From: Solitalea longa
Lineage (GTDB): Bacteria > Bacteroidota > Bacteroidia > Sphingobacteriales > Sphingobacteriaceae
Assembly (NCBI RefSeq): GCF_002920915.1
Contig: NZ_PQVF01000002.1
Coordinates: forward strand, 310,375 to 374,374
Direction: 5' to 3'
DNA length: 64,000 bases
Part shown: in pieces, positions 44,797 to 53,863 of the stretch
Numbering within the stretch: the first letter of the stretch is position 1
Layout: each line of letters begins with the position of its first letter
Notes under the pieces: generated by a model
Database searches by the model: none
What the model saw: the letters and a program-made list of their open reading frames with translations, nothing else
Told to the model about the DNA's origin: nothing
Made by a program: the position numbers and the translations under genes

Positions 44797-47700
44797 TTGA
44801 TCATCATCTTGCTGGTGGCTTTGTATTTTGCCGGCCAAACCAAATGGTTTCAAACTAAAGCCGCCAAATATGGAGCCGAATATCTTTCTGAAAAATTAAA
44901 AACCAAGGTTCAGATCAAGGGCCTATATATTAAGTTTATTAAATCAGTTGTTATAGAGGGCCTTTACATTGAAGATCAAAAGCAAGACACCTTGCTTTAT
45001 ACTGGTCTTTTAGAAGTGGATGTGAATAAATTGAATCTGAAAGGCGGAAAGATAGAGGTAAACGATCTAAAACTTCATGATGCATATTTTGCCTACAAAG
45101 AACTAAAGAATAAAAAGACCAACCTCAGTTTTATAATCGATTTCTTTAGTGGCAGCCCAGATACAACACAAAAACCACCCTCAGAGCCCCTTAAACTGGG
45201 TGTTAATAATGTAGATATTAAGAATCTCACTTTTATTTACTACGATGAAGCCGATACCTCTAAAACAACAGGTATGCATTATGGCGATATTAAAGCGTCG
45301 AATGTGAATCTACAGGCCAGAAATGTAAGTATTGATGGCAATGTGATATTGGCTGATTTAAAACACCTGAGCGCTCGCGAAAAATGTGGGTTTGTGCTTA
45401 ATAAGTTAGCCGGACAGGTGAAATATACGCCCAAAGAAATCGAAATAAATCACCTGAAAATAGTAACACCTAACAGTAACATTGGAAATTATTTAGCCTT
45501 CCGGTTTAATAGAATTGGCGATTTTAAGCACTTTGTGAGCAAGGTGTATATGGATGCCGATTTTAAAAACTCGCATCTCGATTTTAAGGATATTACCTAT
45601 TTCGCCCCAGAAATAAAGAAATACACCTTAAAGGTTAATATGAACGGCAGTGTTAAAGGAACGGTTACCGACCTGAGAACCAAAAACATAACTATTGCAG
45701 CAGGAAAAGAAACGCTGATAAAAGGTAATGTTTCAATAAAAGGCTTACCTGATATTAATCAAACGGACATGAATATGGAATTTGCCCGTTTGATTACAAA
45801 CAGGGAAGATATTAACCGAATTTTGGCGAGCATTGACCAGGAAGAAGTAGCCTTGCCAGAGGTTCTATCGACTATTGGCACTGTGGATTTCAAAGGAACT
45901 TTTAAAGGGCAATACAATAATTTTAAAGTAAAAGGAGAACTTATAACCGGTGCCGGTTCGGCACTTACCGACCTTTCAATGGACATGCGCAACATGAAAA
46001 AACCATTGTATAAAGGTTTTGCCAGCACTACGAATTTGGATCTAGGCAAATTAACAGGTAATGCTGATTTAGGAAAAACTACATTTAAAGCAAATGTCGA
46101 CGGTAATGGCTTTAAAATGAGCGAAATGAAGGAAGACCTTACCGCACAAATTGCATATTTTGACTTCCATGGTTATCGATATCAGAATATAACTATCGAT
46201 GGCAATTTAGATCGTAAAAAGTTCAATGGCTCATTTGATATAAACGATAAAAATATTGCCATTGACTTTGACGGCAAGTTTAATCTTGCCACTCAAGATC
46301 CTTCTTGTGATTTCACTGCTGATGTAAAACATGCGAATTTCAAGGCTTTAAAATTAGTAAAAGACACCCTTTCTGTTTCGACTTATATTTCAAGTAATTT
46401 CTCCGGAAACAACCTTGACAATATCCTAGGTTCATTACTTTTAAAAGACACCCGCTTAACTACTGATAAAGGCCTATTTAATATTGATACTGTAAGTTTA
46501 ATTTCGGGGATGAAGAGCGATACGGCGAAATCATTGGAACTAAAATCCGACATGCTCGATGCCACATTTACCGGTAAATATAAATTAACTCAACTCGAAG
46601 GTGCTTTAAAAGGAATGCTTTCTGCTTATTTACCATCGTTCAAATGGAAAAGCACTAAAACCGCTGTTTATCAAAATTTCACTTTTAAGATCGATCTAAA
46701 AGATATGGAGCCCATTACCTCCATTTTTATTCCTGATCTTCAAATACCTGAAAAAGCTATGTTGGTTGGAGGGTTTAATAGTTCTGAAAACCAGATGTCA
46801 ATTAACGGTTTTTTTCCAAAAATTAAATTCAAAAACTTTGAGACCAACAACCTTATCATTGACCAGGGAAACAGCTCGGAATCATTGTTTTTGAACTTGG
46901 CCTTTGGAACTTTTGCAATGGACAGCCTGAAGTTTAACGATGTAGCCATGTCGAACTTCATGAAAGACGACCGGGTAACGTCCAACTTAAAACTGGTTGA
47001 TCCATCAAAGTTGAATGCGCTCGACCTGAACTCGGAAGTACTTTTCTCCAGAGATTCCACCATATTCAGTGTTTTACCATCGGAATTGAAGCTTAATAAT
47101 GAGAGCTGGAAGATAGACGACCGATTCAGGATATTATTTGAGGAAGAAGGTTATAAGATCGAAAACTTTACGTTGCATAATAACGAGCAGCAATTAACTG
47201 TTGAAGGAGCTATTTCAAAAAACGATAGTGAGCCGCTAACTGTAAATCTCCGCAATCTTAATCTCAACATATTTAATCCGTTTATAAAAGGTGAGGGGAT
47301 TGAGTTAAAGGGCTATGCAACAGGAAATGCAAGTACCACGGCGGTATTAAAGGCTCCCAAAGTTAGTTCAGATTTGATGATCCATGAGCTGGGCTTGAAC
47401 AATAATTTGCTTGGGGATGCTGAGATTTCGTCACGTTGGTATAGTGAGTCAAATGATGTTAACTTTTCGATGAACGTAACCAACAACAATATTACCACCA
47501 TTAGTATTTCAGGTAACGTACAACCCACCAAAAAGGAAGATAATTTATTTGCCGATATAGAACTGAACGAAACCAGTTTAGTCATATTCCAACCATTTTT
47601 AACGGGGCTCGTGTCTGATCTAAGCGGACAAACTTCGGCCAATTTATTAGTTAGAGGAAGTACCTCTAAACCCCAGCTTAATGGTTTCATTAGTTTTAAC

Positions 47701-49305
47701 AATGCCGGTGTAAGGGTTGATTACCTGAATACCCATTATACCATTAATGATAAAGTGGGGGTTGAAAATGGAAAGATTTTATTTGATGGCTTTACGCTTA
47801 ATGATGTAAACAAGAACAAAGCTACCGCCACCGGATCATTAGACCTTTCTGATTTAAATAACCTTAAGCTCGATATTCGTTTAAATGCCACCCGTTTTCA
47901 AGCGCTGAATACCACTTTTAAAGACAATGAGATTTATTATGGAACGGCTAATGCTACCGGCAACTTCCTGTTTAAAGGTACACTAAGAGATATGCTCATT
48001 GATATTAAGGCAACTACTACCGAAGGAACCAAATTCTTTTTACCAATTTCAAGTGAGAGTAGTATAGGCAGTGATGACCTGGTAACATTTTTAACCCGCG
48101 ATACAATTGCCAGCCTGAACAAAAAACAGGACTCGGAACGTAATCTCCGTTTGAACTTTGATCTTACCGTAAATCCTACTGCCGAAGTTTCCATTCTTTT
48201 AGGAGATAATGAAGGGGGTACAATGACCGGTAAAGGCAATGCCAGCCTGCAGCTTCGTATTAATACCTTAGGCGATTTTCAAATGTTTGGTTTATATAGC
48301 CTTACTGAAGGAAAATATGACATGAGCATTCCGGGCATTAAAAAAGAGTTCCTAATTAATAACGGAAGTACGGTTCGCTTTAATGGAGATCCTTATGATG
48401 CAAGATTAAATGTGAGTGCGCATTTTCCGCTCCGAACAAGCTTGGCCAATTTATATTCTGATGCCCGAATGACAGAGCCGCAAGATGTTATGAATCAAAA
48501 GGCAAACGTTAATACTGTTATTAATGTAACCGGCAGCCTTGAGGAAATGACTTACGACTTTAAAATTGAATTTCCTCAAAATGAAAATTTAGACAACACG
48601 TTCGCTTCTTATTTTAGCACTGAAAGTAATGCCCAAAAACAGGCGTTTGGTTTAATTACCATGGGAGGTTTTACAAGTGATGCCGGATCTGACAGTTTCT
48701 CACAACAGATTCTTACAAACTCGGTAGTTGATGCTGCAAGCAATAAATTCACTTCCCTTTTAAATGAAGCGATCGGCTCACAAAACTTTGATATCAACGC
48801 CAACATTAATGCCAGCGGTGAAGCTGAATTTGGCGGAAATGTGCGCTTGTTAAACGAGCGACTGATCATAAACGGTTCATTTTCTTCAAGAGATAAAAAC
48901 GTAACGGGCAATAGCAATTACAACACCAACAACAGTTCGGCGTTGAGTAGTGATATCGATATAGAATATTTGATATTCCCTGACGGAAACTTGCGTTTAA
49001 AAGCCTATAATCACTCAAATACCACTAACAGCACCAACAATCTTACTTATGACTCGGAATATAAGCAAGGTGTAGGTATTGTATATCGAAAAGATTTTGA
49101 CAGCTGGAAAGAGTTTTTTGAGAACAGCCGTAAAAAAGCCAAAGAGCAAGAAGCAAGAAGACAACAACGAGCTGAACAAAGGAAAAAAGAAGAAGAAGAA
49201 AAAGCGCGGCTCGAAAAAGAGAAAAAAGAACAGGAAGAGAAAACCAAGCAGAAAGACATTAACAATGGCGGCGATTTGGATAGTGAACAAATCGAGTTTG
49301 AATAA
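44797..49305 (+). CDS. TamB/DUF490-like translocation and assembly module protein
   Basis: A giant envelope protein of about 1,500 residues. It has an N-terminal membrane helix, then very long beta-strand repeats (AsmA/TamB-like periplasmic tunnel), a C-terminal DUF490 domain (roughly 1050-1420, with LTEGKYDMSIPGIKKEFLINNGS and FNGDPYDARLNVSAHFP) and a Lys/Glu/Arg-rich coiled tail (about 1440-1490). Such proteins bridge the membranes for phospholipid transport or outer-membrane biogenesis. The first canonical start is a TTG at 44797, but it falls inside the anchor helix; codons back to an ATA at 44737 continue the helix (KVIKILGKTLLYLFS), so the true start may be non-canonical. Confidence 0.88.
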   Translation: MIIILLVALYFAGQTKWFQTKAAKYGAEYLSEKLKTKVQIKGLYIKFIKSVVIEGLYIEDQKQDTLLYTGLLEVDVNKLNLKGGKIEVNDLKLHDAYFAYKELKNKKTNLSFIIDFFSGSPDTTQKPPSEPLKLGVNNVDIKNLTFIYYDEADTSKTTGMHYGDIKASNVNLQARNVSIDGNVILADLKHLSAREKCGFVLNKLAGQVKYTPKEIEINHLKIVTPNSNIGNYLAFRFNRIGDFKHFVSKVYMDADFKNSHLDFKDITYFAPEIKKYTLKVNMNGSVKGTVTDLRTKNITIAAGKETLIKGNVSIKGLPDINQTDMNMEFARLITNREDINRILASIDQEEVALPEVLSTIGTVDFKGTFKGQYNNFKVKGELITGAGSALTDLSMDMRNMKKPLYKGFASTTNLDLGKLTGNADLGKTTFKANVDGNGFKMSEMKEDLTAQIAYFDFHGYRYQNITIDGNLDRKKFNGSFDINDKNIAIDFDGKFNLATQDPSCDFTADVKHANFKALKLVKDTLSVSTYISSNFSGNNLDNILGSLLLKDTRLTTDKGLFNIDTVSLISGMKSDTAKSLELKSDMLDATFTGKYKLTQLEGALKGMLSAYLPSFKWKSTKTAVYQNFTFKIDLKDMEPITSIFIPDLQIPEKAMLVGGFNSSENQMSINGFFPKIKFKNFETNNLIIDQGNSSESLFLNLAFGTFAMDSLKFNDVAMSNFMKDDRVTSNLKLVDPSKLNALDLNSEVLFSRDSTIFSVLPSELKLNNESWKIDDRFRILFEEEGYKIENFTLHNNEQQLTVEGAISKNDSEPLTVNLRNLNLNIFNPFIKGEGIELKGYATGNASTTAVLKAPKVSSDLMIHELGLNNNLLGDAEISSRWYSESNDVNFSMNVTNNNITTISISGNVQPTKKEDNLFADIELNETSLVIFQPFLTGLVSDLSGQTSANLLVRGSTSKPQLNGFISFNNAGVRVDYLNTHYTINDKVGVENGKILFDGFTLNDVNKNKATATGSLDLSDLNNLKLDIRLNATRFQALNTTFKDNEIYYGTANATGNFLFKGTLRDMLIDIKATTTEGTKFFLPISSESSIGSDDLVTFLTRDTIASLNKKQDSERNLRLNFDLTVNPTAEVSILLGDNEGGTMTGKGNASLQLRINTLGDFQMFGLYSLTEGKYDMSIPGIKKEFLINNGSTVRFNGDPYDARLNVSAHFPLRTSLANLYSDARMTEPQDVMNQKANVNTVINVTGSLEEMTYDFKIEFPQNENLDNTFASYFSTESNAQKQAFGLITMGGFTSDAGSDSFSQQILTNSVVDAASNKFTSLLNEAIGSQNFDINANINASGEAEFGGNVRLLNERLIINGSFSSRDKNVTGNSNYNTNNSSALSSDIDIEYLIFPDGNLRLKAYNHSNTTNSTNNLTYDSEYKQGVGIVYRKDFDSWKEFFENSRKKAKEQEARRQQRAEQRKKEEEEKARLEKEKKEQEEKTKQKDINNGGDLDSEQIEFE

Positions 49306-49338
49306 AAAAAACGATCCTGATTATTCAGGATCGTTTTT
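49306..49338. terminator. Bidirectional terminator that includes the ribBA C-terminal codons
   Basis: AAACGATCCTGA and TCAGGATCGTTT form a 12-bp stem around TTAT with A- and T-tracts on both sides. The right arm encodes the last residues of RibBA on the minus strand and the left side follows the tamB stop directly. Confidence 0.85.
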
Positions 49339-50532
49339 CATTATGGCGTGACCCATTTTATCACGCTTTGTCAATAAATAATTTTCGTTATGCTCATTAT
49401 GAATCACTTCAATAGGAACCGATTCAACCACCTCCAAACCGTAGCCAATTAAGCCGGCACGTTTAGTAGGGTTGTTCGACATCAGACGCATTTTGGTAAC
49501 GCCCAGCGAACGGATAATTTGCGCTCCCACACCGTAATCACGCTCATCCATTTTAAATCCTAACTGAAGATTAGCTTCAACGGTATCCAGACCATTTTCT
49601 TGCAAATGATAGGCTTTAAGTTTATTGATCAAGCCAATACCGCGACCTTCCTGGTGCATATAAATAATAAGTCCTTTGCCTTCTTTTTCCACCATCTCCA
49701 TGGCCTTATGCAGCTGAGGGCCACAATCGCAACGGCAGGACCCAAAAATATCGCCGGTAACACATGAGGAGTGAACACGCACTAAGATTGGCTCGTTCGG
49801 CTCCCAGGTTCCTTTAACCAGCGCCAAATGATGCTCACCCGTATCTAATTGGGTAAATGCTACCATTTCAAAATCGCCCCATTCCGTTGGTAGATTAACC
49901 GAAACCTCTTTCTTGATCAACGATTCATTACCTAAGCGATAAGATATAAGATCCTGAATAGAAACAATTTTAATGTCGAACTTTTCGGCCATCTTAATCA
50001 ACTCTGGCAATCGGGCCATTGTACCGTCTTCGTTCATGATCTCACAAATAACACCAGCCGGATACAAGCCTGCCATACGTGCAAAGTCAACTGCCGCCTC
50101 GGTATGCCCTGCCCTACGCAAAACGCCACCTTCTACAGCACGCAGTGGAAATATATGCCCCGGTCTGCCCAATTCATTCGGATCAATACTCGGATCAATC
50201 ATCGCTTTGATGGTTTTAGAGCGATCTTGTGCAGAGATACCGGTGGTACAACCATGACCCAATAAATCAACTGATACAGTAAAATTAGTTTCGTGTGTTG
50301 CCGTATTACGCCCCACCATCATTTCGAGCCTCAGTTCGTCGCAACGCTCAACCGTAATTGGCACACAAACCAGGCCTTTACCATGCGTGATCATGAAGTT
50401 AATGGCTTCTGGAGTAACCATTTCAGCGGCCATCAAAAAGTCGCCTTCATTTTCGCGATCTTCATCATCCACCACAATCAGCATTTTGCCGGCCTTAATA
50501 TCTTCAATCGCTTCCTCTATCGTATTAAGCAT
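49321..50532 (-). CDS. ribBA: Bifunctional DHBP synthase / GTP cyclohydrolase II
   Basis: A 403-residue riboflavin enzyme. The N-terminal RibB half ([38 protein letters not shown]) makes 3,4-dihydroxy-2-butanone 4-phosphate from ribulose 5-phosphate; the C-terminal RibA half ([17 protein letters not shown] zinc cysteines, QEGRGIGL) opens GTP. The ATG at 50532 is chosen because earlier codons run into the upstream hairpin. No FMN riboswitch is visible in the short leader. Confidence 0.96.
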   Translation of the reverse strand: MLNTIEEAIEDIKAGKMLIVVDDEDRENEGDFLMAAEMVTPEAINFMITHGKGLVCVPITVERCDELRLEMMVGRNTATHETNFTVSVDLLGHGCTTGISAQDRSKTIKAMIDPSIDPNELGRPGHIFPLRAVEGGVLRRAGHTEAAVDFARMAGLYPAGVICEIMNEDGTMARLPELIKMAEKFDIKIVSIQDLISYRLGNESLIKKEVSVNLPTEWGDFEMVAFTQLDTGEHHLALVKGTWEPNEPILVRVHSSCVTGDIFGSCRCDCGPQLHKAMEMVEKEGKGLIIYMHQEGRGIGLINKLKAYHLQENGLDTVEANLQLGFKMDERDYGVGAQIIRSLGVTKMRLMSNNPTKRAGLIGYGLEVVESVPIEVIHNEHNENYLLTKRDKMGHAIMKNDPE

Positions 50533-50551
50533 TAGTATAAAGTTTATTGAT

Positions 50552-50587
50552 GAACAACACAAAAGGCAATTAAGTTTTGTGTTGTTC
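50552..50587 (-). terminator. Terminator-like hairpin after the LptF/LptG gene
   Basis: GAACAACACAAAA (50552-50564) pairs perfectly with TTTTGTGTTGTTC (50575-50587), a 13-bp stem. It lies between the permease stop and the ribBA start. Confidence 0.75.
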
Positions 50588-50601
50588 AGGAGTATAGTAA
50601 T

Positions 50602-52035
50602 TTATTGATTTTGTTTTTTGGAAAACAGCTTGATAAAAAAGCGCTGGTATTTCTCGATATCAAAAAGGGCTGAATCAGAAGCGGCTTTATAGGTTAGGAA
50701 TATTCCTATTGGCACCAAAACCAATGTTGCCACCCACATACCCTGGTAAGGCTCAAGTTTACCCTGACGGGCAAATTTTTCACCTCCAATTGACAAAACG
50801 TGAAACACCAAAAAGAACAGTATGGATATAACTACGGGAAGTCCCAAACCACCTTTACGTACAATTGCTCCCATTGGCGCACCAATAAAGAACAAAACGA
50901 TACATGCAAATGACAAGGTAAATTTACGATGAAACTCCACCATGTGCTTTCTTAAAATTTCAAACTGCGCAGTTGACTCGTCTTTAGCAGAAGTGAGATA
51001 GCTCTTCACATTTCGCATGGAATTGATCGCATCATCAACCACCTGCAACCTGTCGACCGCCGGAAAGTTCATGAGAACATCTTTATTTTTCCACTTCAGG
51101 TCCTTCTCAGGTATAATTTTTTTATAGTTGGCGTGAGGTCTGAAAATTAAAAAGGTTGGTTCTACATAAGCATTCAGGTTTTGTTGCTTGGTTGCTATGA
51201 GATTTTGTATCGAATCTTCTTTAACCAAAAGCTGACGAACATTAAGCATTTGGTAATGATCTTTAAACAATTCTTCTTTTGTGCGGGAAAGATTAAATCC
51301 TGACAAGTCGAACTTTAATCCATATTCTTTAAATCGAATACGAACTTGACGCTGCCGGTCGTTATAACCGTTTTCACCAGGATTTTCCGAATAGCGAACC
51401 CCTTCATAAAGGTTTAATACCAGATACCTGTCGTCATCTGATTTATACATCTCTCCTTTTTTGGCCAGCACCACATTCATATTGCCATTACCCTGGGTAT
51501 GATCATAGATCATTAATCCGTAAAGTGTTTTCCCATCAGCATCTTTCTTTTCAGCCCTTATTGAATAGCCATCCAAATCGTTATAAAAAACTCCTTCAGG
51601 AATACTGAAAGCAGCTTTCTTTTGACGAACATCGTATAGCAAAGCCCCCATTTTTAAAAATGAATGCGGCATAATAATATTAGAAAAGTAAAAAGCGGCA
51701 ATACTTAGTAAAACCATCACAAAAACCAAGGGCACCATGGCACGCGAAAGTGAAATTCCCGATGCTTTGATAGCAACGAGCTCATACTGCTCACCGAGGT
51801 TACCAAAGGTCATGATTGAAGCCAAAAGAATGGCTAAAGGCAACGCCAGCGGAACGTTTACAGCAAAATTATAACCCAGAAGTTGTAGAATGGTGTACCA
51901 TTCCAAGCCTTTTCCCACCAACTCGTCGATGTACTTAAATAAAAAAAGCATCAACAAGATGAAAGAAACAATAAAAAAAGTGGCAACAAAGGGCCTTAAA
52001 TATGAAATTACAATTAGTTTATGGAGTTTTTTCAT
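50602..52035 (-). CDS. LptF/LptG family LPS export permease
   Basis: A 477-residue protein from the ATG at 52035 ([39 protein letters not shown]). The layout is three N-terminal helices, a ~200-residue periplasmic beta-jellyroll region, and three C-terminal helices ([30 protein letters not shown]). It is the YjgP/YjgQ family: LptF/LptG pair with the ATPase LptB to pull lipopolysaccharide from the inner membrane. Only one member is encoded here; whether it is LptF or LptG is not clear. Confidence 0.9.
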   Translation of the reverse strand: MKKLHKLIVISYLRPFVATFFIVSFILLMLFLFKYIDELVGKGLEWYTILQLLGYNFAVNVPLALPLAILLASIMTFGNLGEQYELVAIKASGISLSRAMVPLVFVMVLLSIAAFYFSNIIMPHSFLKMGALLYDVRQKKAAFSIPEGVFYNDLDGYSIRAEKKDADGKTLYGLMIYDHTQGNGNMNVVLAKKGEMYKSDDDRYLVLNLYEGVRYSENPGENGYNDRQRQVRIRFKEYGLKFDLSGFNLSRTKEELFKDHYQMLNVRQLLVKEDSIQNLIATKQQNLNAYVEPTFLIFRPHANYKKIIPEKDLKWKNKDVLMNFPAVDRLQVVDDAINSMRNVKSYLTSAKDESTAQFEILRKHMVEFHRKFTLSFACIVLFFIGAPMGAIVRKGGLGLPVVISILFFLVFHVLSIGGEKFARQGKLEPYQGMWVATLVLVPIGIFLTYKAASDSALFDIEKYQRFFIKLFSKKQNQ

Positions 52036-52073
52036 TCCACATGTTTGAGGCACAAAGGTATCACAAATTACGT

Positions 52074-52454
52074 TTATGCGCCAATAACCCCTAAAAGATT
52101 ATCTACCTGGCTGTCCCATATTAATTTGCGTTCACCTTTTTCGTCTTCGGTGGTAAAATCGGTAACGGCGAGGGCAACATCGCCAGTTAGTTCATCTTGT
52201 AATATTTCAAGTTCGAAATAACAGTAGGGTTCGTCGTCTTCCCACTTAAACTTAACTGATTTGTTATCCCGGAGACCCAATAAACGTGCTCGTTGTTGCT
52301 CATTATCCCACTTAAATGTATACATATCATCTCTAACGGTAACATCATCAGCAAACCATTGGGATAAACCATTAGGGGTACTTATGAAATTAAATAAAAT
52401 TTTTGGAGACGAATGTATCTCATATTCAAGGTTGTATTTCTTTTTAGCTCCCAT
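52074..52454 (-). CDS. START/SRPBCC-like domain protein
   Basis: A 126-residue protein (MGAKKKYNLEYEIHSSPKILFNFISTPNGLSQWFADDV) with the single START-like fold typical of AHSA1/SRPBCC proteins: N-terminal strand, helix-helix wedge, and a C-terminal helix. Earlier in-frame codons to 52559 translate promoter-like DNA, so this start is used. No ligand-binding residues can be named. It is upstream of and same-strand as the LPS permease gene (38 bp). Confidence 0.8.
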   Translation of the reverse strand: MGAKKKYNLEYEIHSSPKILFNFISTPNGLSQWFADDVTVRDDMYTFKWDNEQQRARLLGLRDNKSVKFKWEDDEPYCYFELEILQDELTGDVALAVTDFTTEDEKGERKLIWDSQVDNLLGVIGA

Positions 52455-52513
52455 CCAGCACAAAAAATTAAAATTTTCGGTCAATAATGTTTTTAAAGTA
52501 CGTGATTTCCTCT

Positions 52514-52521
52514 TATATTTG
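52514..52521 (+). promoter_or_regulatory. Promoter -7 element of tRNA-Met
   Basis: TATATTTG matches TAnnTTTG exactly, with GTTTTT about 20 bp upstream as the -33 box. It would start a transcript about 48 nt before the tRNA. Confidence 0.55.
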
Positions 52522-52574
52522 CAAACCTTTTCAGAAAAGGGGTATCGATAAAGATACAAATAAAAACCATAATT

Positions 52575-52648
52575 GGCGGGGTAGCTCAGATGGTTAGAGC
52601 GCAGGATTCATAACCCTGAGGTCACGGGTTCAACTCCCGTCTCCGCTA
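52575..52648 (+). tRNA. tRNA-Met (anticodon CAT)
   Basis: A complete cloverleaf of 74 nt without encoded CCA: acceptor GGCGGGG/CTCCGCT with two G-U pairs, D arm GCTC...GAGC, anticodon loop TTCATAA and T arm ACGGG-TTCAACT-CCCGT. Anticodon CAT could be Met or lysidine-modified Ile2; elongator Met is more likely. It is the apparent integration target for the DNA on its right. Confidence 0.93.
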
Positions 52649-52657
52649 CGAAAGATA

Positions 52658-52690
52658 AAGGCTTTTAGAGAAATCTAAAAGCCTTTTTTG
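52658..52690 (+). terminator. tRNA-Met terminator (repeat unit copy 1)
   Basis: AAAGGCTTTTAGA and TCTAAAAGCCTTT form a 13-bp stem around GAAA, then a T-run. The same hairpin recurs at 53530, in part at 60338 and at 61083. Confidence 0.9.
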
Positions 52691-52698
52691 GTTTTTAT

Positions 52699-52725
52699 AT
52701 GTCCCGTCATGAAACAAGTTGACAC
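52699..52725. mobile_element. IS-end-like scar 1
   Basis: ATGTCCCGTCATGAAACA... resembles the termini of IS3/IS481-type elements, and its 27 bases match 52916-52942 at 18 positions in the same orientation. It may mark the remains of an excised or decayed element. Confidence 0.4.
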
Positions 52726-52850
52726 CCAAGTTGACTCATTATGAACTACAAAACAAGAACATCTTAAGGCAGAATGAAATTTTGGAGAATAACATCACCT
52801 ACCTCGATCTTATTAAACAGCAGTACTCATTCGCTATACATACGGCGGTG

Positions 52851-52912
52851 ACTAGACGCATACTCGACGTATACTAGACGCATACTAGACGTATACTAGA
52901 CGTATACTAGAC
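52851..52912. repeat. 11-bp tandem repeat array
   Basis: Five full units of ACTAGACG[CT]AT plus seven bases (consensus ACTAGACGTAT; unit 2 reads ACTCGACGTAT). The array ends 3 bp before the second IS-end-like scar. Confidence 0.9.
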
Positions 52913-52915
52913 AGC

Positions 52916-52942
52916 ATGACCCGTCCTGAAATAACTATACAG
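52916..52942. mobile_element. IS-end-like scar 2
   Basis: ATGACCCGTCCTGAAATA..., direct-repeat partner of 52699-52725 (18 of 27 positions shared by my count). Confidence 0.4.
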
Positions 52943-53449
52943 ATTAGTGAATAAATCCTGGATTAACTATACACTGGATGTTGTTAATCCTAAATGAGCG
53001 ATACTCTATAAATAAGATAAGCATGCATAGGCAATGTGAATGGACATGATGATTGCTTGAACCCAATAAGATCTTTTAAAATTAATGACAATTATCATTA
53101 CTTACTAAAAGCGATTTGGATGAATATCACTTTTATATTAATAAATAAACTCATTCAGTAAAACCATTGAAGGAAGTGTTGGATCATCTGATTTTAACGC
53201 AGGAAGGATATTATTATTTTTATTATTTGTTAGCGTATTATCAATTGTTACCATAAAGAAAATAAAAAAGGAAAAAGTCCATTTTATTTATTACATCCTG
53301 CTAGTTCTATTGATTTTTATAGAATATGCTCTACTAACTTTTACCGTAAACGGTCCTCATGAAACCACTATAACCATAAGAAGAACTAGTGGATTAATGA
53401 AGCAAAAAACATGTAAGTTATCAGCAAACGATTGCAGACAACTCTTTTC

Positions 53450-53523
53450 GAATAAGGAGCTCAGAAAGTTAGAGCACAGGATTTGCCCCCCTGAAATCAG
53501 AGGATCAACTCTATTCTCCGACA
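53450..53523 (+). pseudogene. Degenerate tRNA-Met copy
   Basis: It aligns without gaps to the tRNA at 52575: from GCTCAG through the bases after the 3' end, about 46 of 65 positions agree. D stem GCTC/GAGC and anticodon stem CAGGA/CCCTG survive, but the acceptor and T stems are broken and the anticodon position reads TGC. It is followed by a copy of the same terminator hairpin. Confidence 0.75.
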
Positions 53524-53529
53524 CGAAAA

Positions 53530-53565
53530 TAAAAAGGCTTTTAGAGAAATCTAAAAGCCTTTGTG
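53530..53565 (+). repeat. Terminator hairpin, repeat unit copy 2
   Basis: AAAAAGGCTTTTAGAGAAAT and its partner arm repeat the tRNA terminator almost exactly, ending CCTTTGTGGGTTT in place of CCTTTTTTGG. Confidence 0.9.
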
Positions 53566-53863
53566 GGTTTACAGACTACCAGCTTTTTTTACAGTTGCTT
53601 TTTATTCCGTTTCTGTTTTGTACCCATTGATGCACCAACATGTACACAGATCCTGAGATCTAATCCAAGTAATAATTTTATTCTTCTCATAAAGAAAACT
53701 CTAGATATTTCACACTCGAAATTCTTTCATCTTATAAGTTAAAACTATTAGTTTAGTGTTTTAACAAAAAATAATCTTCCTTTCGAATAAGAATATCCTT
53801 TAAAGTTGTTAGCTAATTAAAAATTTTACCTAATCAAAGACCTAAAAATTCCAAATCACAATC

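Larger units (their letters stand above)
52726..53449. other. Gene-free stretch, partly degraded
   Basis: No intact gene is seen in the 1.2 kb from the tRNA to 53863. 52726-52850 translates in one frame to a broken coiled segment (ELQNKNILRQNEILEN) that might be a transposase remnant. The rest is AT-rich with stops in every frame. A predicted frame at 53310-53630 runs across the pseudo-tRNA and is rejected. Confidence 0.5.

Noticed and set aside
49015-49290. Phe/Ser-rich open frames opposite the TamB tail
   Set aside because: They are antisense shadows of the Lys/Glu-rich coiled tail.
52851-52912. CRISPR-like array
   Set aside because: The 11-bp units have no spacers between them.
53310-53630. 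Open frame of 106 codons across the degenerate tRNA
   Set aside because: It translates the tRNA copy and terminator hairpin and has no family features.
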